Assembly: GCA_017479705.1 (NCBI GenBank) | Contig: JAFVCA010000027.1 | Coordinates: 1 to 64,000 of the forward strand | Reading direction: 5' to 3' | DNA length: 64,000 bases | From: Bacteroidales bacterium | GTDB taxonomy: Bacteria; Bacteroidota; Bacteroidia; Bacteroidales; P3 | Shown here: positions 1-8,636 of the stretch, piece after piece | Layout: every line of letters begins with the position of its first letter | Numbering within the stretch: position 1 is the first letter of the stretch | Made by a program: the position numbers and the translations under genes | The notes under the pieces: model-generated | Seen by the model: the letters and a program-made list of their open reading frames with translations, nothing else | Database searches by the model: none | Told to the model about the DNA's origin: nothing

Positions 1-1
1 C

Positions 2-862
2 TGCCGCTACTACGTCAAGGTCATCAGCACCAAGCAGTGCGTCGCCTGGGACAGCGTCAACGCCTACCGCGTCAACCCAACACTCTCCATCTCGCGCCAC
101 GACATGTGCGAGGGCGATTTCGTCACCCTCACCGCTGACAAGGCCTACTCCTTCTCCTGGTCCGCTCAGCCCACGGACTCCTCTCTCCTCGACCTCCTCG
201 ACCCCTCCGGCCACGGCCCCGCCTCCATCACCGTCAGCCCGAAGCAGACCACCGTCTACACCCTCGTCGGACACGGCACCAACGACTGCAACGCCGCTCC
301 ACTCTCCGAGCAGATCACCATCCACCCCATCCCTGAGGCCACCGTCGACTTCAGCCCCTCCTTTGTCGACTCCGACAACCCCGTCGTCACCCTCACCGAT
401 GTGTCGCCCTACAGCGTCCGCCGCGTCTGGTACTTCAACGACGGCACCCCGCTCTCCGAGTCCGTCTCCCCTTGCAGCCACAACTTCGGCGAGGTCTCCG
501 CTGACTCTGTCGACGTCACCCTCGTGGCCTACAACGACCTCGAATGCTCCGACACCCTCAACTTCTCCCTCCCTGTCACCCAGTTCACCTTCTACGCCCC
601 CAACGTCTTCACCCCGGAGCGCCCGGACAACAATGTCTTCAGCATCTACACCGCCAACGAGCAGCAGAACTTCTCCGTCTTCATCTACGACCGCCAGGGC
701 CGCCAGGTCTTCTCCTCCGAAGACCTCCGCTTCAAGTGGGACGGCAACACCCCCTCCGGCATCAAGTGCCCCCAGGGCTCCTACGTCTACGTCATCCAGT
801 ACCGCCGACCCGGCACCGAGGACATCGTCACCCAGAAGGGCACCATCACCCTGCTTAGATAA
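2..862 (+). CDS. C-terminal part of a secreted gliding/T9SS (CHU_C) protein, partial
   Basis: The reading frame is open from the left edge, so the start lies outside the window. The visible ~286 residues contain Ig/PKD-like beta-rich segments, including a Y-F-N-D-G stretch typical of PKD folds. They end in a C-terminal block beginning F-Y-A-P-N-V-F-T-P and closing with G-S-Y-V-Y-V-I-Q-Y and K-G-T-I-T-L. This matches the gliding-motility-associated C-terminal domain (CHU_C), which in Bacteroidota serves as a type IX secretion signal. The protein is therefore inferred to be exported across the outer membrane and exposed on or shed from the surface. Its specific function cannot be judged from this fragment. 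Codon use is strongly C-ending. The gene ends 27 bases before recQ. Confidence 0.85.
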   Translation, partial: CRYYVKVISTKQCVAWDSVNAYRVNPTLSISRHDMCEGDFVTLTADKAYSFSWSAQPTDSSLLDLLDPSGHGPASITVSPKQTTVYTLVGHGTNDCNAAPLSEQITIHPIPEATVDFSPSFVDSDNPVVTLTDVSPYSVRRVWYFNDGTPLSESVSPCSHNFGEVSADSVDVTLVAYNDLECSDTLNFSLPVTQFTFYAPNVFTPERPDNNVFSIYTANEQQNFSVFIYDRQGRQVFSSEDLRFKWDGNTPSGIKCPQGSYVYVIQYRRPGTEDIVTQKGTITLLR

Positions 863-889
863 CAACTCACCCCAAAACCCACGTAAAGC

Positions 890-2791
890 ATAGAACCAAC
901 TGACATACTAAACAAATACTGGGGTCACAACTCCTTTCGTCCCCTGCAGAAAGAGATTATCCAATCTGTCCTGCAGGGGCACGATACTTTAGTCCTGCTC
1001 CCTACCGGGGGCGGGAAATCCATCTGCTATCAGATTCCCGCCCTGATGCTCGACGGACTCTGCTTGGTGGTCTCCCCGCTTGTCTCACTGATGAAAGACC
1101 AAGTGCAACAACTCCACGACCGCGGCATTAAAGCCTCCTGCATCTATTCCGGCCTCACCCCCACCGAGCAAGAAATCATCTTCAACCGTTGTACAAACAA
1201 TAAGATCAAGATTCTCTACGTCTCACCCGAACGGCTCAAACAGCGGGTCTTCATCGAGCATTTCCGCCGCATGAAAGTCTCCCTCATCGCTGTGGACGAA
1301 GCCCACTGCATCTCCCAATGGGGCTACGACTTCCGGCCTCCCTACCTCGATATTGCACGCATCCGCATCTACCACGAACAGGCCCCTGTTATTGCCCTCA
1401 CCGCCACTGCCACCCCTGCCGTCGTCACCGACATCCAACGCCAGCTCCTCTTCCGTCCGGGCAGCCAACTCTTCCAAGCCAGTTTCTTCCGTTCCAACCT
1501 CGCCTACATGGTCTTCCATGAGAGCGACAAAGAGGGACGCATGCTGCGCATTGCCCGTCACGTTGGCGGCAGCGGCATAGTCTACGTCCGCAACCGCCGC
1601 CGCACCCGACAGGTGGCGGAATATCTGGTCCGCTGTGGAATCCCAACCGCTTATTATCATGCCGGTCTCGACCCCAAGGAGCGCGACATGGCACAACTAC
1701 GTTGGATGAAAGGCGATGCCCCAATCATTGTGGCCACAAACGCCTTCGGCATGGGCATAGACAAACCCGACGTCCGTTTTGTCATCCACTTAGACATCCC
1801 TTCTTCCATCGAGGCCTATTTCCAAGAGACCGGACGTGCCGGGCGCGACGGCAACAAATCCTATGCCGTCATGCTCTACGACAACAACGACATAGAAAAC
1901 CTGCACCGCAACTTCGACACCTCCTACCCCTCGGCTCTCTTCATCACCAATGTCTACAAAGCCCTGTGCAACTACTACCGACTACCCATCGGCTCCGGCG
2001 AGGACTGCCAGTTCGACTTCGACATCGAGGCCCTCTGCGCCACCTATCATTTCGATGTTGTCGAATTTTTCAATGCCGCCCGTTTTCTTGAACGCGAAGG
2101 ACTCATCTCCCTGCCCGACCGCACCGATGCCGAGTCGCGCATCCACGTGCCCGTCTCCCGCGACGAGATATACCGTTTCCAAGTCTCGCAGGAGCCCCGT
2201 TACGCCAACCTTCTCACCCTCATGCTGCGCATGTATGGGGGCCTCTTTTCCGACTTCAGCCCCATTTCCGAACGGGCAATGGCCCGTCGGCTGCTTCTTG
2301 ACGAGGCGCAGGTCACCAACATGCTCCATCACATGGATGCCCTCAAAATCATCCAATACAAAGCCAAGTCCTCCAAACCGCAAATCATCTTCACTGCACC
2401 CCGTGTCAACGTGGACCAGCTGCCCCTCACCGAGAGCAAATACAACCTTGTCAAGCAGCAAGCCGCACAGCGCCTCGAAGCCATGCTCCACTATCTTGAT
2501 TGCGGCGACTGCCGCAGCATGGCTCTCCTGCAATACTTCGGCGAGCAGTCACAGCAGCCTTGCGGTCTATGCGACAATTGCCTACAGCACCGCACAGGCG
2601 CACCCACACCCCACTCCGCAGACGCTCTGCGCAGCCAGATTCTGGCCTTGTTGAGCCAACAGCCCTTGCGGGCAGACCAGTTATTGGAAAAAATACCCGA
2701 TATCGACGAGCGCACCCTGCGCCGCGTCCTGCGCCTACTTGTCGACCAACGTGCCGTCTCCGTGAACCAGGCGCTCCAGTTCTTTGTATAG
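890..2791 (+). CDS. recQ: ATP-dependent DNA helicase RecQ, apparent AUA start
   Basis: Superfamily 2 DNA helicase acting in recombination and repair. Visible motifs are Walker A (P-T-G-G-G-K-S, about residues 38-44), a V-D-E-A-H-C box near residue 136, the helicase C-terminal domain with G-R-A-G-R-D-G, and a four-cysteine zinc site (C-G-D-C ... C-G-L-C-D-N-C, about 538-565). There is no clear HRDC domain; the protein ends in a winged-helix-like tail. The first in-frame ATG (1046) lies downstream of Walker A and would give a dead enzyme. Between the in-frame stop at 884-886 and 1046 there is no ATG, GTG or TTG. The homologous N-terminus (E-P-T-D-I-L-N-K-Y-W-G) begins at an ATA codon at 890, so I use that start (633 aa). 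A sequencing error removing an ATG is the alternative. The 3' end overlaps the convergent maf by 57 bases. Confidence 0.85.
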   Translation: MEPTDILNKYWGHNSFRPLQKEIIQSVLQGHDTLVLLPTGGGKSICYQIPALMLDGLCLVVSPLVSLMKDQVQQLHDRGIKASCIYSGLTPTEQEIIFNRCTNNKIKILYVSPERLKQRVFIEHFRRMKVSLIAVDEAHCISQWGYDFRPPYLDIARIRIYHEQAPVIALTATATPAVVTDIQRQLLFRPGSQLFQASFFRSNLAYMVFHESDKEGRMLRIARHVGGSGIVYVRNRRRTRQVAEYLVRCGIPTAYYHAGLDPKERDMAQLRWMKGDAPIIVATNAFGMGIDKPDVRFVIHLDIPSSIEAYFQETGRAGRDGNKSYAVMLYDNNDIENLHRNFDTSYPSALFITNVYKALCNYYRLPIGSGEDCQFDFDIEALCATYHFDVVEFFNAARFLEREGLISLPDRTDAESRIHVPVSRDEIYRFQVSQEPRYANLLTLMLRMYGGLFSDFSPISERAMARRLLLDEAQVTNMLHHMDALKIIQYKAKSSKPQIIFTAPRVNVDQLPLTESKYNLVKQQAAQRLEAMLHYLDCGDCRSMALLQYFGEQSQQPCGLCDNCLQHRTGAPTPHSADALRSQILALLSQQPLRADQLLEKIPDIDERTLRRVLRLLVDQRAVSVNQALQFFV

Positions 2792-3370
2792 CCGTGCCAC
2801 CGGCAGCCCCATCACGTTGTAGAAACAGCCCTCAATGCGTTCTATTCCCACCATGCCTATCCACTCCTGTATGCCGTAGGCTCCAGCCTTGTCGTAAGGC
2901 TTATAAACATCCACGTAGTATTCCCTCTCCGCCTCTGTCAGCGGCCTGAACACCACATCGGTTTTTTCAGTGAAAGAACGGAGACTCACGCTTCCGCGCA
3001 GCGTCACCCCGGTATAGACCTGATGCACCCGTCCGGAAAGCATGCCAAGCATCTCCAAGGCCTGTTCACGGCTGTGGGGCTTGCCCATCACCTCCGCCTC
3101 GTGCACCACCACCGTGTCGGCGGTCACCAGCACCTCGTCGTCCGCTATCGGACCGCAGTATGCTACCGCCTTTTTACGGGATAGGGTCTCCGCCATCTGG
3201 GCAGCCTCCACCGTGTGGTTCAAGGTCTCGTCCACATCAATGTCCACCACCCGGCAAGGCAATCCCAACTGGCTCAACAACTCGCGCCGCCGGGGCGACT
3301 TTGACCCCAACAGCAACCTGCAGTCTATCCACGACACCCCCGCCTCGTTCTCCTTCGCTCCGAAAGTCAT
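2735..3370 (-). CDS. maf: Maf-family nucleotide pyrophosphatase
   Basis: Maf/YhdE-type nucleoside triphosphate pyrophosphatase, a cytoplasmic house-cleaning enzyme that hydrolyses dTTP/UTP or modified nucleotides. The N-terminal signature L-G-S-K-S-P-R-R-R-E-L-L is present, followed by T-A-D-T-V-V, the S-G-R-V-H-Q-V-Y-T-G-V segment and the K-A-G-A-Y-G-I-Q-E region. Its 211 residues are close to the family norm. It starts 4 bases after the stop of the MORN-repeat gene, so it is probably the last gene of a four-gene minus-strand operon. Its 3' end runs into the 3' end of recQ on the other strand, so the two transcripts overlap tail to tail. Substrate preference cannot be read with certainty. 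Confidence 0.9.
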   Translation of the reverse strand: MTFGAKENEAGVSWIDCRLLLGSKSPRRRELLSQLGLPCRVVDIDVDETLNHTVEAAQMAETLSRKKAVAYCGPIADDEVLVTADTVVVHEAEVMGKPHSREQALEMLGMLSGRVHQVYTGVTLRGSVSLRSFTEKTDVVFRPLTEAEREYYVDVYKPYDKAGAYGIQEWIGMVGIERIEGCFYNVMGLPVARLYKELERLVHGDGTLVDK

Positions 3371-3374
3371 TGCT

Positions 3375-4562
3375 TTAGCGTTTCTGCTCCTTTTTGGCCG
3401 TATTGTCCTGCATTGAGGTCATCTGCCCGTCTTTAAACTCGGCCACTACGCCCTCTTTGCCATACTTGTCATACCAAATCCATTTGCCGTTCTTCTTGCC
3501 GTGTTCAAAGGTGCCGGTCTCCTCTGGGATACCAGCGGTGTTGTAACGCTCATACTTGCCGTGGCGCTCGCCATTGACGTAGTTCTCCGCTATTTCCACC
3601 TTGCCGTTGGGGTGGTAACGCACCGTTCTGCCGTGCTGCAAGTCGTCGTGATAGTTCATCTCATAGCGCACGCTCCCGTCGTCATACACACCACGCCACA
3701 GGCCTTCCTTCTTCCCGTTGTGGAAACTGCCGGTGTAGTCCACCTTTCCGTCCTCATACCAGGCCGTCCACACCCCCTCTTCCTTGTCCTGCACATATTG
3801 GCCCTCATGCAACTTCTTGCCGCTCTCATACCATGTGGTCCACAGGCCCTGCTTGTAGCCCTTGCTGTACTTTCCCTCGCGCCATCTCTCACCCGTCTCG
3901 TAGTAGTAGGTCCACACGCCCGTCTCTTCGCCGGCGGAATAGTGGCCGCGGATGCCCACATTGCCGTTGGTGCGCCAATAGAAGACCCATTCGCCCTCTT
4001 GTTCGCCATGCACCAGCTGGCCTTCATGATCCTTTTTCCCTGTAGGCGTCCACCAAATGGCTGTGCCTTCCAGCTCGTCGTCCACGTAGGCGCCTTCAAA
4101 CTTCAACTGGCCGTTCTCATGCCATTCGCGGGTTTTGCCCTCGCGCACGCCGTCCACATAGGGCACCTCGTCCTTTTGCTGGCCATTCTCATACCACGAC
4201 ACAAACAGCCCTTCTTTCCGTCCGTCCACCACCTTCACCTCGCTCTGTTTCTTGCCGCTGGCGTACCATGTGCGGCTCACACCGCTTCCACTCATCACCA
4301 TCTCCTCGTGCTTCGTCCCGTCGTTGTAGAAGGTGCGCCATGTGCCGGTCTTGTGGCCCTGGTTGTCATACTTCCCTTGGCGGAACACCTTTCCATTGGG
4401 GTGCCACCATGTCCACGTGCCGATGTGTACACTGTCGTCATTCAACGTGCCTGACACGTACAACTGGTCGGGGTGGGTGGCGTATGCCTCTTCGTAATGG
4501 ATTTGAGCCGTGGCCGTAAGCGCGCAGAGGCTCATAAAGGCGATGATGAATGTTCTTTTCAT
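3375..4562 (-). CDS. Secreted MORN-variant repeat protein
   Basis: The 395-residue protein has an N-terminal signal peptide (M-K-R-T-F-I-I-A then a hydrophobic stretch to T-A-Q). It is followed by about fourteen tandem units of roughly 23 residues built on G-x-W-x-x-W-Y-x-x-G-K and E-G-x-Y-x-x-G. These are MORN-variant (YwqK-type) repeats, which fold into extended beta-hairpin arrays. No catalytic motif is visible. The name YwqK antitoxin is often attached to such repeats, but nothing here supports a toxin partner. It lies between the DUF4270 lipoprotein and maf on the same strand and is probably cotranscribed with them. It is likely periplasmic or cell-surface; its function is unknown. The C-terminus is lysine-rich. 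Confidence 0.8.
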   Translation of the reverse strand: MKRTFIIAFMSLCALTATAQIHYEEAYATHPDQLYVSGTLNDDSVHIGTWTWWHPNGKVFRQGKYDNQGHKTGTWRTFYNDGTKHEEMVMSGSGVSRTWYASGKKQSEVKVVDGRKEGLFVSWYENGQQKDEVPYVDGVREGKTREWHENGQLKFEGAYVDDELEGTAIWWTPTGKKDHEGQLVHGEQEGEWVFYWRTNGNVGIRGHYSAGEETGVWTYYYETGERWREGKYSKGYKQGLWTTWYESGKKLHEGQYVQDKEEGVWTAWYEDGKVDYTGSFHNGKKEGLWRGVYDDGSVRYEMNYHDDLQHGRTVRYHPNGKVEIAENYVNGERHGKYERYNTAGIPEETGTFEHGKKNGKWIWYDKYGKEGVVAEFKDGQMTSMQDNTAKKEQKR

Positions 4563-4670
4563 AGCAGTATTCTCTGTTTATTGTGTTTGGGTATGAATAA
4601 CTTTCTCATTGTTTGCCGTTGCCGGGGGCCGGTGCAGCCACCGCAACATTCCTGCAGTGTTGCCCGGGGG

Positions 4671-5948
4671 TCACAGGCTGCTCTTTTCGGAATAGACGAA
4701 GACCACCCGCACAGGGTTGTCCGAGCCCGTACCGTTCAGCACCGTGCGGAATGCCGTGGAGCGGCGACCGTCGATATACAGCTCCGTGCCGTAGTCCTTG
4801 CCCGTGCGCAGCAACTCTTGCAGGTGCCGCGTTACGCGCAGCCTGTAGTAGTTGTTCTTCTTGTCATAGTGGCCGTCAAAACCCGTATAGGTGTAAGGGT
4901 TGTGCAGCACATTGACATCCGTCACCATGGTCATATCCCCGTTGGCCTCTTTCTTGTTGGCCAGTATGCGCACAGGCCGTTGCGTGTCGGCCACGCTGTT
5001 GACAGGCAACAGCAACTCGGCATAGTGCACTACCGCCCACGGATGGGCAGCCTTGAAATTGTCGAGGAACGACTGCATATTAAGGCGCACACGGGTGCCA
5101 CCCAAAGACTCTAAATACAGCCTCTGGCTCCCTTCGACCGAGTCGGCCGTGCGGTTGGCCACAGGCTCCAGCACCGTGCCCACATAGTTGTGAGTGAAGT
5201 GCATGTGGTGGCCCGTCTCGCCGTTGATGACGAAGACGTAGCGCATCGAGTCGGCATTGTCCGTGTGGTAATACAGCGTCAGGCGGGTCTCGCTGGCCGT
5301 GAAATCCACCGTCACCATGCGGTTCGACCCCTCCGCCAGTTTCAGGCTGAAGCCCTTCACAATCTGCAAGAAATCCTCCGTGCTGCAATTCTGTTTCAAC
5401 ACCGGGTAGATGCTCTCGCGCATGCGCAGATTCAGACTGTCGGAATAGAAGACCACATCGTCGTCAAAGAAGCATACATTGCTCTCCTCCAGGCTCTCCG
5501 AAGCATAATACACCCTGTAGCCCGAATCCTTCATCGGCTCGGCCAGCTGGTTGATAGTGATGTGCAGGGGCACCGGCGTCGAGTCCGGCACAGCAGGATA
5601 GAGCGTGTCAATCACCAGCGTCATCACCACCGAGTCTATCACCACCTCGTTGCTGAGGTTGATGCCGTTGGCACCAGCCACGGCAATCTGCGAGTAGGTC
5701 ACCGCACGCGCGCTGCCAAACAGCGGGTCGGCATAGTCGCCAAAGATGCAGTAATCATAGCCCGCCGTCCACATCGAATCGTCATAGATGGTACACGCCG
5801 TCATGAAAGCCGTGTCGCGTATGCCGTCATAAAGGGTAAAAGGGTCTTGCAAATCTACTCCCAAGTCGGTAGGATCCTCCGTGCAGGCCACCGGAGCCAG
5901 CAGGGCAACAAGCACGCCCAACGGAAAAACGAGTTTTTTTAGTGACAT
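4671..5948 (-). CDS. DUF4270 family lipoprotein
   Basis: This 425-residue protein begins with a lipoprotein signal (hydrophobic stretch ending A-P-V-A-C-T, lipid cysteine near residue 22). The mature protein opens with E-D-P-T-D-L-G-V-D-L-Q-D, the usual opening of DUF4270 proteins of Bacteroidota, and is beta-rich thereafter. DUF4270 genes are commonly found beside a short glycogen/starch synthase in Bacteroidales, and that is the arrangement here, with the synthase gene 95 bases upstream. It is presumably anchored in the inner or outer membrane facing the periplasm or surface. The biochemical role is not established, and the synteny suggests but does not prove a link to carbohydrate storage or the envelope. 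Confidence 0.8.
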   Translation of the reverse strand: MSLKKLVFPLGVLVALLAPVACTEDPTDLGVDLQDPFTLYDGIRDTAFMTACTIYDDSMWTAGYDYCIFGDYADPLFGSARAVTYSQIAVAGANGINLSNEVVIDSVVMTLVIDTLYPAVPDSTPVPLHITINQLAEPMKDSGYRVYYASESLEESNVCFFDDDVVFYSDSLNLRMRESIYPVLKQNCSTEDFLQIVKGFSLKLAEGSNRMVTVDFTASETRLTLYYHTDNADSMRYVFVINGETGHHMHFTHNYVGTVLEPVANRTADSVEGSQRLYLESLGGTRVRLNMQSFLDNFKAAHPWAVVHYAELLLPVNSVADTQRPVRILANKKEANGDMTMVTDVNVLHNPYTYTGFDGHYDKKNNYYRLRVTRHLQELLRTGKDYGTELYIDGRRSTAFRTVLNGTGSDNPVRVVFVYSEKSSL

Positions 5949-6043
5949 TATATTTCTATCAATGTATTAAACAATCTGTTTCAATCGGCTTTTCTTGACT
6001 GCCGGCGGCTCGGTGCGGCGTCTGTGGCCGCCCGCTGCCGGGG

Positions 6044-6868
6044 TCAATTGTTGAGGGCGCTGCCGCACAGGCTCTCGTACATCTTGTTGATTTTGGCAAA
6101 GAACTCCGTCCTGTCAGGATTGTAGTCCAGCACGTGGCGCTTGTTCTCCTTGGCAAACTGCACCAACTCCGGGTCCACATTGGGCGAGGCGATGACAATG
6201 CCGTTGGCGTAAGTGATGGCGGCCTTCATCAGCGTGGGATAATCCAGATTCTGGTACAGCCGCAGGTCCTTGGCCGTGGCCCCGTCGGCGCGCATCTTGC
6301 GCTCCATGTCCTCGGCAAAACAGCCCTTGAACGTATCCGCCTCAAGCGAAAGCACCGTCTTTGTGCCCGAAAAGAAAGCATTCTCCTTGTTGATGCGGCG
6401 CAGGTAGAACGGCACCATGCCGCTGAACCAGCCCGAAAAGTGAATCAAGTGCGGCTGCCATGCCAGCTTGCGCACTGCCTCCAGCGCCCCGCGCCCGAAA
6501 AAGAGAATGCGCTCGTCGTTGGTGGGACGCAGCACACCCTTCTCGTCGTAGGTGTCGCCGTACTTCACAAAATACTCCTCGTTGTCGATAAAATACACCT
6601 GCAGCCGTGCTGTGGGGATGGACCCCACCTTGATGATAAGCTGATGGTCGCAATTATTCACAATCAAGTTCATGCCCGAAAGCCTGATGACCTCGTGCAA
6701 CTGGTGCTTCCGCTCATTGATGTCCGTAAAGCGCGGCACAAACACCCTTATTTCCCGGCCCAGCTCCTGTGTATACTGGGGCAAGTAACGGTTCATCACC
6801 GTGGCCTCCGTTTCGGCCGAAAAAGGCGTAACACCCTGATTTATATATAGTATTCTTCCTTTCGCCAT
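6044..6868 (-). CDS. Single-domain glycogen/starch synthase (GT5 N-terminal domain)
   Basis: Glycosyltransferase family 5-like protein. It starts K-G-R-I-L-Y-I-N-Q-G and carries the catalytic-domain features of glycogen synthase's N-terminal Rossmann half, including W-Q-P-H-L-I-H-F-S-G-W. At about 274 residues it lacks the C-terminal GT-B half that binds ADP-glucose in classical GlgA. This short form is the usual Bacteroidales version annotated glycogen/starch synthase. An upstream ATG at 6898 would lie at the promoter -7 box (6896-6903), so the ATG at 6868, leaving a short leader, is the better start. It is probably the first gene of an operon with DUF4270, the MORN protein and maf. Activity without the second domain is not certain. 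Confidence 0.8.
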   Translation of the reverse strand: MAKGRILYINQGVTPFSAETEATVMNRYLPQYTQELGREIRVFVPRFTDINERKHQLHEVIRLSGMNLIVNNCDHQLIIKVGSIPTARLQVYFIDNEEYFVKYGDTYDEKGVLRPTNDERILFFGRGALEAVRKLAWQPHLIHFSGWFSGMVPFYLRRINKENAFFSGTKTVLSLEADTFKGCFAEDMERKMRADGATAKDLRLYQNLDYPTLMKAAITYANGIVIASPNVDPELVQFAKENKRHVLDYNPDRTEFFAKINKMYESLCGSALNN

Positions 6869-6895
6869 ATTCTGCGATACAATAATTTGAGTATG

Positions 6896-6903
6896 CAAAG
6901 ATA
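6896..6903 (-). promoter_or_regulatory. Bacteroidota -7 box for the glycogen synthase operon
   Basis: The minus strand reads TATCTTTG, matching TAnnTTTG. Transcription would begin about 20 bases upstream of the ATG at 6868. The region faces the recX promoter. Confidence 0.6.
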
Positions 6904-7033
6904 CGATTTTTTTTTTGATTGTAAAGAAAAAATGTCAACCCCGCATCCTCTCGCACCCCTCGCCGATACCCGCTTATTTGTTGGTATTCGGCATCTTATT
7001 AACCGCCTGTTAATAAATAATAATGTTAAAAAC

Positions 7034-7064
7034 TTTGGCAGCAACCAAAAAAAGTGTACTTTTG
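7034..7064 (+). promoter_or_regulatory. Consensus promoter (TTTG, 19 bases, TACTTTTG) for recX
   Basis: TTTG at 7034-7037 and TACTTTTG at 7057-7064 are separated by exactly 19 bases, the ideal Bacteroides sigma-ABfr spacing. The expected transcription start, about five bases past the last G, coincides with the recX ATG at 7069. Confidence 0.7.
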
Positions 7065-7068
7065 CATT

Positions 7069-7551
7069 ATGGTTCAGAATTTGTCAGAAGAAGAAATGTC
7101 ACTGTTAGCCAGGGCCGAACGCTACTGCGCCAACGAAGAGCAATGCCGCACTTCCGTCAGGAAAAAGCTGTGCGACTGGGGTGCCACACCCGACTCATCG
7201 ACCAAGATTGTCAACCGCCTTATCGACCAGGGGTTCATTGACGAGCGCCGCTATGCCCGCGCCTACGTCTCGTCCAAACTGCGCAACCAGAAATGGGGCC
7301 GCCTGAAAGTCATCTACCAGCTCCGCTCCAAACAGGTGCCACCCAAATTCATCACCGAGGCCTTGGCCGAAATCCCCGACGAGGAATACCGCAACATCCT
7401 CCTCGACGTGGCGCGCACCAAATGGGAGACCTACACTCCCTCCGAACCCACCGCCAAACGCCGCGCCAAACTGGTCACCTTCCTCGCCTCACGCGGATAC
7501 GAGTCGCCTGAAATTCAGGCCATGATTGCGGCCAACTACAGCGGCGAGTAG
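7069..7551 (+). CDS. recX: Regulatory protein RecX
   Basis: RecX-family modulator that binds RecA and limits its activity (role known from the family). About 160 residues. The tandem three-helix repeats are recognisable: C-x-x-x-E-Q-C-R-T-S-V-R-K-K-L-x-x-W-G, then R-L-I-D-Q-G-F-I-D-E-R-R-Y-A-R-A-Y-V, then K-W-G-R-L-K-V-I-Y-Q-L-R. Its first residues L-S-E-E-E align with the normal RecX N-terminus, so I start at 7069 rather than at the upstream in-frame ATG (7054), which lies before the -7 box. The promoter position implies a leaderless mRNA; the next in-frame ATG is at 7096. Confidence 0.87.
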   Translation: MVQNLSEEEMSLLARAERYCANEEQCRTSVRKKLCDWGATPDSSTKIVNRLIDQGFIDERRYARAYVSSKLRNQKWGRLKVIYQLRSKQVPPKFITEALAEIPDEEYRNILLDVARTKWETYTPSEPTAKRRAKLVTFLASRGYESPEIQAMIAANYSGE

Positions 7552-7838
7552 GCCTTGCGCCCACCCCATACCTCTCCGCCGGCTCCCCAAGTCGGCTTAA
7601 TGATTGTCGCCCATTGCGGGGCACCGTCGGCCATGGCTCGGTGCCTCTTTCTTTCGCCCGCCTCTCCCCGTCGCCGCACCTCCGTTCCCTCGCTGATACA
7701 TATCCATTACTCATCCATTCGTTCCCCTTTCTGTTGACCCACAACCGTCGCATAGGCGCAATGAGCCGTTACGGCAAGATACGGACGTGCTCCTTGCTTA
7801 GATACAGCGGAAGCGGCAGGACGGATGGAGGGATTGGG
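7552..7838. other. Intergenic stretch without a recognised gene
   Basis: About 290 bases between the convergent recX and SAM hydroxide adenosyltransferase genes. The ORFs here have no recognisable similarity and a skewed composition. No obvious terminator hairpin with a T-tract was seen. Confidence 0.5.
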
Positions 7839-8636
7839 TCAGATGAACTTGATGACAAAGGTCTCGTTCAGCTGTAGGTTGCACAGCTCGGAGGCGTTGG
7901 CGTAGGCCATGGCCAGCTCCAAATAGCCCGTGGAGGAGAGGGTGAGTAGCAGGGGGACGCGCACACCCGACTGGGAGTCCGACTCGACGTAGGAGTGGAC
8001 AATCTTGCCGATACGGAATTCATGAACCTGCAATTCAAACCGGCGCCCCTGACGATAAGCCTCAAACTCGTCGTAGGTGATGTTGAGGTAGCAGTTGCCG
8101 TAGGCGTCGACATAGGCCACATGCACCTTGATGCGGTCGTCGGCGGAGGTGGTGATGAGGGGGGTGGAGGGGCAGAGCTCGTCGGCGGGGAAGCCGAGCT
8201 CGTCGAGGGGGGTGCCTTGGGTCAGCAAGGCGGCAACCTTGCAGAAAAGGTCGCGGGCGGCAAAGTTCTGCGAGTCGGTGTCGAGGCGGATGCCGTCGAT
8301 AACCACGGCACGGTAGTCCCTGCCGCCAAACACCGCCGCGGGCAGCCCGTTGTCGGTGCAGATAAAGAAATGCCCCTCGCACTCCACAACCACGAAGGGG
8401 TGCTCCGTGGTCTGGGAGGAGCAGACATCGATGATATGGATGGTGCCTGCGGGGAAGTCGAAGCAGCACTGCTTCACCACGAAGGTGGCGCGGATAATCT
8501 GGTAATGGGGAATGCCATGGGTGATGTCCACCACCTGCACCCCAGGGATGTAGGAATGGAGTTTGCCTTTCACACTGCCGGCAAAAAAGTCACTGTAACC
8601 CCAATCTGTGGTTAATGTAACGATTGTTGAACCCAT
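7839..8636 (-). CDS. S-adenosyl-L-methionine hydroxide adenosyltransferase family protein (DUF62)
   Basis: Member of the SAM-dependent chlorinase/fluorinase and hydroxide adenosyltransferase family. Known members use water to split SAM into adenosine and methionine. Visible features are the N-terminal T-L-T-T-D-W-G with the conserved aspartate, the D-I-T-H-G-I-P segment, T-D-N-G, and the C-terminal-domain motif V-D-A-Y-G-N-C-Y-L-N-I. The 265-residue length fits. A chlorinase or fluorinase role is very unlikely in this setting; the widespread hydrolase form is the best guess. It is a single gene with its own promoter (-7 box at 8695-8702). Confidence 0.85.
   Translation of the reverse strand: MGSTIVTLTTDWGYSDFFAGSVKGKLHSYIPGVQVVDITHGIPHYQIIRATFVVKQCCFDFPAGTIHIIDVCSSQTTEHPFVVVECEGHFFICTDNGLPAAVFGGRDYRAVVIDGIRLDTDSQNFAARDLFCKVAALLTQGTPLDELGFPADELCPSTPLITTSADDRIKVHVAYVDAYGNCYLNITYDEFEAYRQGRRFELQVHEFRIGKIVHSYVESDSQSGVRVPLLLTLSSTGYLELAMAYANASELCNLQLNETFVIKFI

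Noticed and set aside
3375-4562. YwqK-type antitoxin of a toxin-antitoxin system
   Set aside because: Only the MORN-like repeat is shared; the protein is secreted and no toxin gene is adjacent.
7839-8636. Fluorinase or chlorinase
   Set aside because: The family is mostly hydroxide adenosyltransferases in bacteria and no halogenation pathway genes are nearby.
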